DNA of 36,618 bases from a bacterium (GTDB lineage: Bacteria; UBA4055). This document shows positions 34,663 through 36,618 of this stretch, piece after piece. The position numbers and the translations under genes are program-made. The DNA lies in contig JAKQBN010000036.1 in NCBI GenBank assembly GCA_029559475.1, positions 1 through 36,618 on the forward strand. Direction: 5' to 3'. Below the pieces are notes generated by a model. It was not told where the DNA came from, ran no database searches, and worked only from the letters and a program-made list of their open reading frames with translations. Every line of letters begins with the position of its first letter. Position 1 is the stretch's first letter.

Positions 34663-35403
34663 GTGCCGCTGTTGGGGGACAGGATCAGGATAATACAGCT
34701 TTCCGATATGCATATTAGTTCTGATGATATCGAAAGGAACGGATCGAATATCAGGAATAATTTTATAAAAGCGCTGAACACTGTAAAAAAGATCGGCCAT
34801 GATTTTATTGTTCTTTCGGGGGACCTTGGTCATGATCTCGATGATAATGGCTACGATTGGCTCAAAAATAAGCTTAACGGACTTAAATATTACGTTATAC
34901 CCGGAAATCACGATGTAAGCGAAATAATGGCAGACAGTTTCGGGTTGAAAGATAAGATCCATAGCGGAAAGATATTCTATAAAATCAGATTTAAGGGTAA
35001 GGATTTCATTTTCGCCGACACTTCTATCGAATGGTTGGATATAAGTATGCTCGACCCGTTAATAAACAGAAAACTTAAGAAAAACAGCACTCTCCTGTTT
35101 ATGCATCATCCGCCTTCACTCTGCAACGCAAAACACATGGACACATATTATCCGCTTTCAAATCATATCGAAGCGGAGAAATTCCTTAACGGTTGTGATC
35201 AGATCTGTCATGTATTCTGCGGACATTATCATACAGCCCATCATATTAAAAAAGAGAATTTCACCATTCACATAGCCCCGTCCACCTGGTATCAGATCGG
35301 CAGAAAGCTGAAAAAATTCAATATCCTTCACTCAAGGCCGGGCTATACGATAATCGATATCGAAGATGATAAAATTCACGTGAAAAATCATTTCCTTAAA
35401 TAA
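34663..35403 (+). CDS. Calcineurin-like metallophosphoesterase
   Basis: A 246-residue protein with all five metallophosphoesterase motifs (numbered from GTG 34663): D15-x-H17 (LSDMHIS), GD at 53-54, GNHD at 81-84, HHPP at 148-151 and GHYH at 187-190. This is the CpdA/3',5'-cAMP phosphodiesterase-like class of two-metal phosphoesterases; the substrate is uncertain. The start is ambiguous: GTG 34663 or TTG 34672, the latter with AAAGGTG upstream; no in-frame ATG is suitable. It is transcribed alone, divergent from the riboswitch operon and convergent with def. Confidence 0.88.
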   Translation: MPLLGDRIRIIQLSDMHISSDDIERNGSNIRNNFIKALNTVKKIGHDFIVLSGDLGHDLDDNGYDWLKNKLNGLKYYVIPGNHDVSEIMADSFGLKDKIHSGKIFYKIRFKGKDFIFADTSIEWLDISMLDPLINRKLKKNSTLLFMHHPPSLCNAKHMDTYYPLSNHIEAEKFLNGCDQICHVFCGHYHTAHHIKKENFTIHIAPSTWYQIGRKLKKFNILHSRPGYTIIDIEDDKIHVKNHFLK

Positions 35404-35429
35404 AAAAGGAACTTTAATAGTTCCTTTTT
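35402..35429. terminator. Bidirectional intrinsic terminator between metallophosphoesterase and def
   Basis: An A6 tract, GGAACT, a 5-base loop TTAAT, AGTTCC and T5 form a stem with A/T tracts on both sides, working in both directions. On the minus strand the def stop codon lies within the loop, so terminator and gene end are shared. Confidence 0.75.
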
Positions 35430-35938
35430 CTTGCTTTAAGAGCATTAAGTCTTTTCTTTAGAAGTTCCTGTTTCAGCCTTGGAAGTTTTGAAACGAACAG
35501 AATTCCGTCAAGATGGTCGTTTTCGTGCTGGATGACTCTTGCCAAAAGACCCTCGAAACGTCCTGACAATCTTTTTCCTTCGATATCAGTATATTCCACT
35601 TCGATAATCTCCGGTCTTTCAACATATTCCCATATACCGGGAACGGAAAGACATCCTTCTTCCATTTTGCATTTGCCTTCAGGATTGGAAAGTGCGGGAT
35701 TAATAAATACCTGCTTAGTACCTTTAATGACATTTCCGTCATCGTCTTCGCTGTCCGGAACAACTACGACAAAAAATCTTTTTGATACGCCTACTTGAGG
35801 TGCGGCAAGACCTATTCCGTTTGCTTCAGGACATTTTTGGTACATGGCATCAATTAGCTCTTTGAGCTCGACATCTATCTGAGTGACTTCTTCAGCTCTC
35901 TGATTGAGTACCTCATCACCGTATATCCTGATCTCCAT
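35414..35938 (-). CDS. def: Peptide deformylase
   Basis: The 174-residue enzyme removes the formyl group from the N-terminal methionine of new proteins. All three motifs are present: GIGLAAPQ (41-48), EGCLS (94-98, metal ligand Cys96) and HENDH (138-142, ligands His138 and His142 with catalytic Glu139). A small acidic insertion SEDDDGN (63-69) precedes the second motif. The gene begins 5 nt after yajC, so the two form an operon. Confidence 0.97.
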   Translation of the reverse strand: MEIRIYGDEVLNQRAEEVTQIDVELKELIDAMYQKCPEANGIGLAAPQVGVSKRFFVVVVPDSEDDDGNVIKGTKQVFINPALSNPEGKCKMEEGCLSVPGIWEYVERPEIIEVEYTDIEGKRLSGRFEGLLARVIQHENDHLDGILFVSKLPRLKQELLKKRLNALKARKRNY

Positions 35939-35943
35939 GCTGT

Positions 35944-36273
35944 CTAAGCCTGATTAGTTTCAGTTTCCACTACCACATCAGCAACGCTTGATTTTAATAC
36001 TTCTATATCAGTATTGGCCGAGATTTTCACAATGAAAGTCTTATCCTTAACCTGAACTATGCTACCGTAAACCCCGCCTATAGTCACTACTTTGTCGCCT
36101 TTTTTTAATTCAATAAGCATCTTCTGATGCTCTTTCGCTTTTTTGCTCTGAGGCCTGATCATAAGAAAGTAAATTACCAGAATGATAAGGATAAAGGGGA
36201 TCATTCCGACCCAGCCTCCGCCTCCCTGAGTTTCAGGTGACTGCGACATCGCTATTATTGTTGTGTTCAGCAT
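35944..36273 (-). CDS. yajC: Preprotein translocase subunit YajC
   Basis: A 109-residue single-pass inner-membrane protein of the SecDF-YajC complex. After a glycine-rich stretch (GGGGWVG) comes the membrane helix (about 24-39) and the signature FLMIRPQSKKAKEHQKML, then LKKGDKVVTIGGVYGSI and the usual KISANTDIEVLKSSV C terminus. ATG 36273 is followed by def after 5 nt. The upstream tRNA pair is separated from it by a terminator. Confidence 0.96.
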   Translation of the reverse strand: MLNTTIIAMSQSPETQGGGGWVGMIPFILIILVIYFLMIRPQSKKAKEHQKMLIELKKGDKVVTIGGVYGSIVQVKDKTFIVKISANTDIEVLKSSVADVVVETETNQA

Positions 36274-36340
36274 TTTTTCTCCGTTTTTACAAATATAATT
36301 ATAAATTTCTGTTTCTGCAATGAACTGTTTTAAATAAAAA

Positions 36341-36361
36341 AAGGCGCATTTTCTGCGCCTT
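36341..36361 (-). terminator. Intrinsic terminator after the tRNA pair
   Basis: On the minus strand AAGGCGCA-GAAAA-TGCGCCTT is followed by TTTTTATTT: an 8-bp stem with a U-tract, just 3' of tRNA-Asp. It ends the tRNA-Val/tRNA-Asp transcript before yajC. Confidence 0.85.
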
Positions 36362-36364
36362 AAG

Positions 36365-36439
36365 CGGTCCGGACGAGGCTCGAACTCGCAACTTCCTGCG
36401 TGACAGGCAGGTGCTCTAACCAGATTGAACTACCGGACC
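36365..36439 (-). tRNA. tRNA-Asp (anticodon GTC)
   Basis: The acceptor stem is GGTCCGG/CCGGACC with discriminator G. The anticodon loop is CTGTCAC on stem CCTGC/GCAGG, reading GTC. The T-loop is GTTCGAG. CCA is not encoded. It shares a transcript with tRNA-Val immediately upstream (15 bases apart) and both end at the hairpin at 36341. Confidence 0.95.
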
Positions 36440-36454
36440 ATTTTCTATTTTAAG

Positions 36455-36529
36455 TGGGAACTACAAGAATCGAACTTGTGACCCCCTGCTTGTAAGGCAG
36501 GTGCTCTAAACCAACTGAGCTAAGCTCCC
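36455..36529 (-). tRNA. tRNA-Val (anticodon TAC)
   Basis: The acceptor is GGGAGCT/AGTTCCC (one G-U pair) with discriminator A. The anticodon loop CTTACAA on CCTGC/GCAGG reads TAC. The D-arm has AGCTCAGTTGG and the T-loop has GTTCGAT. CCA is not encoded. It is the first gene of the Val-Asp pair; the window's last 89 bases beyond it are AT-rich, with no gene seen. Confidence 0.95.
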
Positions 36530-36618
36530 AAACAGAGCGCAAATATACAATTATATTGCTGCCTTGTCAAGTAATTTCTCTAATAAAATTTCATTTTCTG
36601 AAATTCAATAGAATTCCT

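Noticed and set aside
28909-36529. A selenoprotein gene near tRNA-Sec
   Set aside because: I looked for frames interrupted by TGA with homology on both sides and found none; all genes here are complete without recoding.

Overview
The window is a bacterial chromosome segment, most likely from a Gram-negative of the FCB superphylum (Cloacimonadota/Delongbacteria/Marinimicrobia-like). The evidence is a TonB receptor with a carboxypeptidase-like N-terminal domain, secreted lamin-tail and FlgD-like Ig domains, a MoxR/Bat operon, DUF4143 ATPases, and lipoproteins with short N-terminal signals. The phylum is inferred from gene content; there is no rRNA or marker tree behind it.

Left end (1-5.9 kb, mostly minus strand): an AraC-like single-domain regulator, a large type IIG restriction-modification enzyme, a Dam-like adenine methyltransferase and a HerA-like ATPase form a defence operon. 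The last gene is cut just after its Walker A motif by an IS3-family element whose right end occupies bases 1-168.

6.0-20.6 kb (minus strand): valS is followed after 9 nt by a 2581-residue exported protein (TolB-like propeller, long TPR arrays, a degenerate CHAT domain and a complete C-terminal CHAT protease domain). Four nt later comes a 719-residue protein that joins a transposase-type DNA-binding region and a possible dead integrase core to TPR repeats. Next is an overlooked 55-codon secreted-peptide gene, then a lipoprotein and a probable outer-membrane barrel. The right part has host-like composition, while 6.0-10.2 kb is AT-rich. A DNA-binding TPR protein next to a small secreted peptide and an exported caspase-like protease resembles a peptide-signalling cassette; I consider this the most interesting part of the window, but the functional link is inference.

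20.7-24.7 kb: yjbQ, a DUF4143 AAA ATPase preceded by three operator-like repeats exactly 40 bp apart, a RelE-type toxin-antitoxin pair with a third abutting gene for a membrane-anchored protein carrying a perfect 42-bp tandem duplication, and a repeat-rich gene-free stretch.

24.7-29.0 kb (minus): moxR, DUF58, BatD-like, batA-like and a small membrane protein form one operon, with a selenocysteine tRNA upstream. 29.4-34.5 kb: a secreted lamin-tail protein, then (minus) a cobalamin riboswitch controlling a BtuB-like TonB receptor and a propeller lipoprotein. 34.6-36.5 kb: a metallophosphoesterase, then (minus) tRNA-Val, tRNA-Asp, yajC and def. No CRISPR array, rRNA or replication origin was seen.
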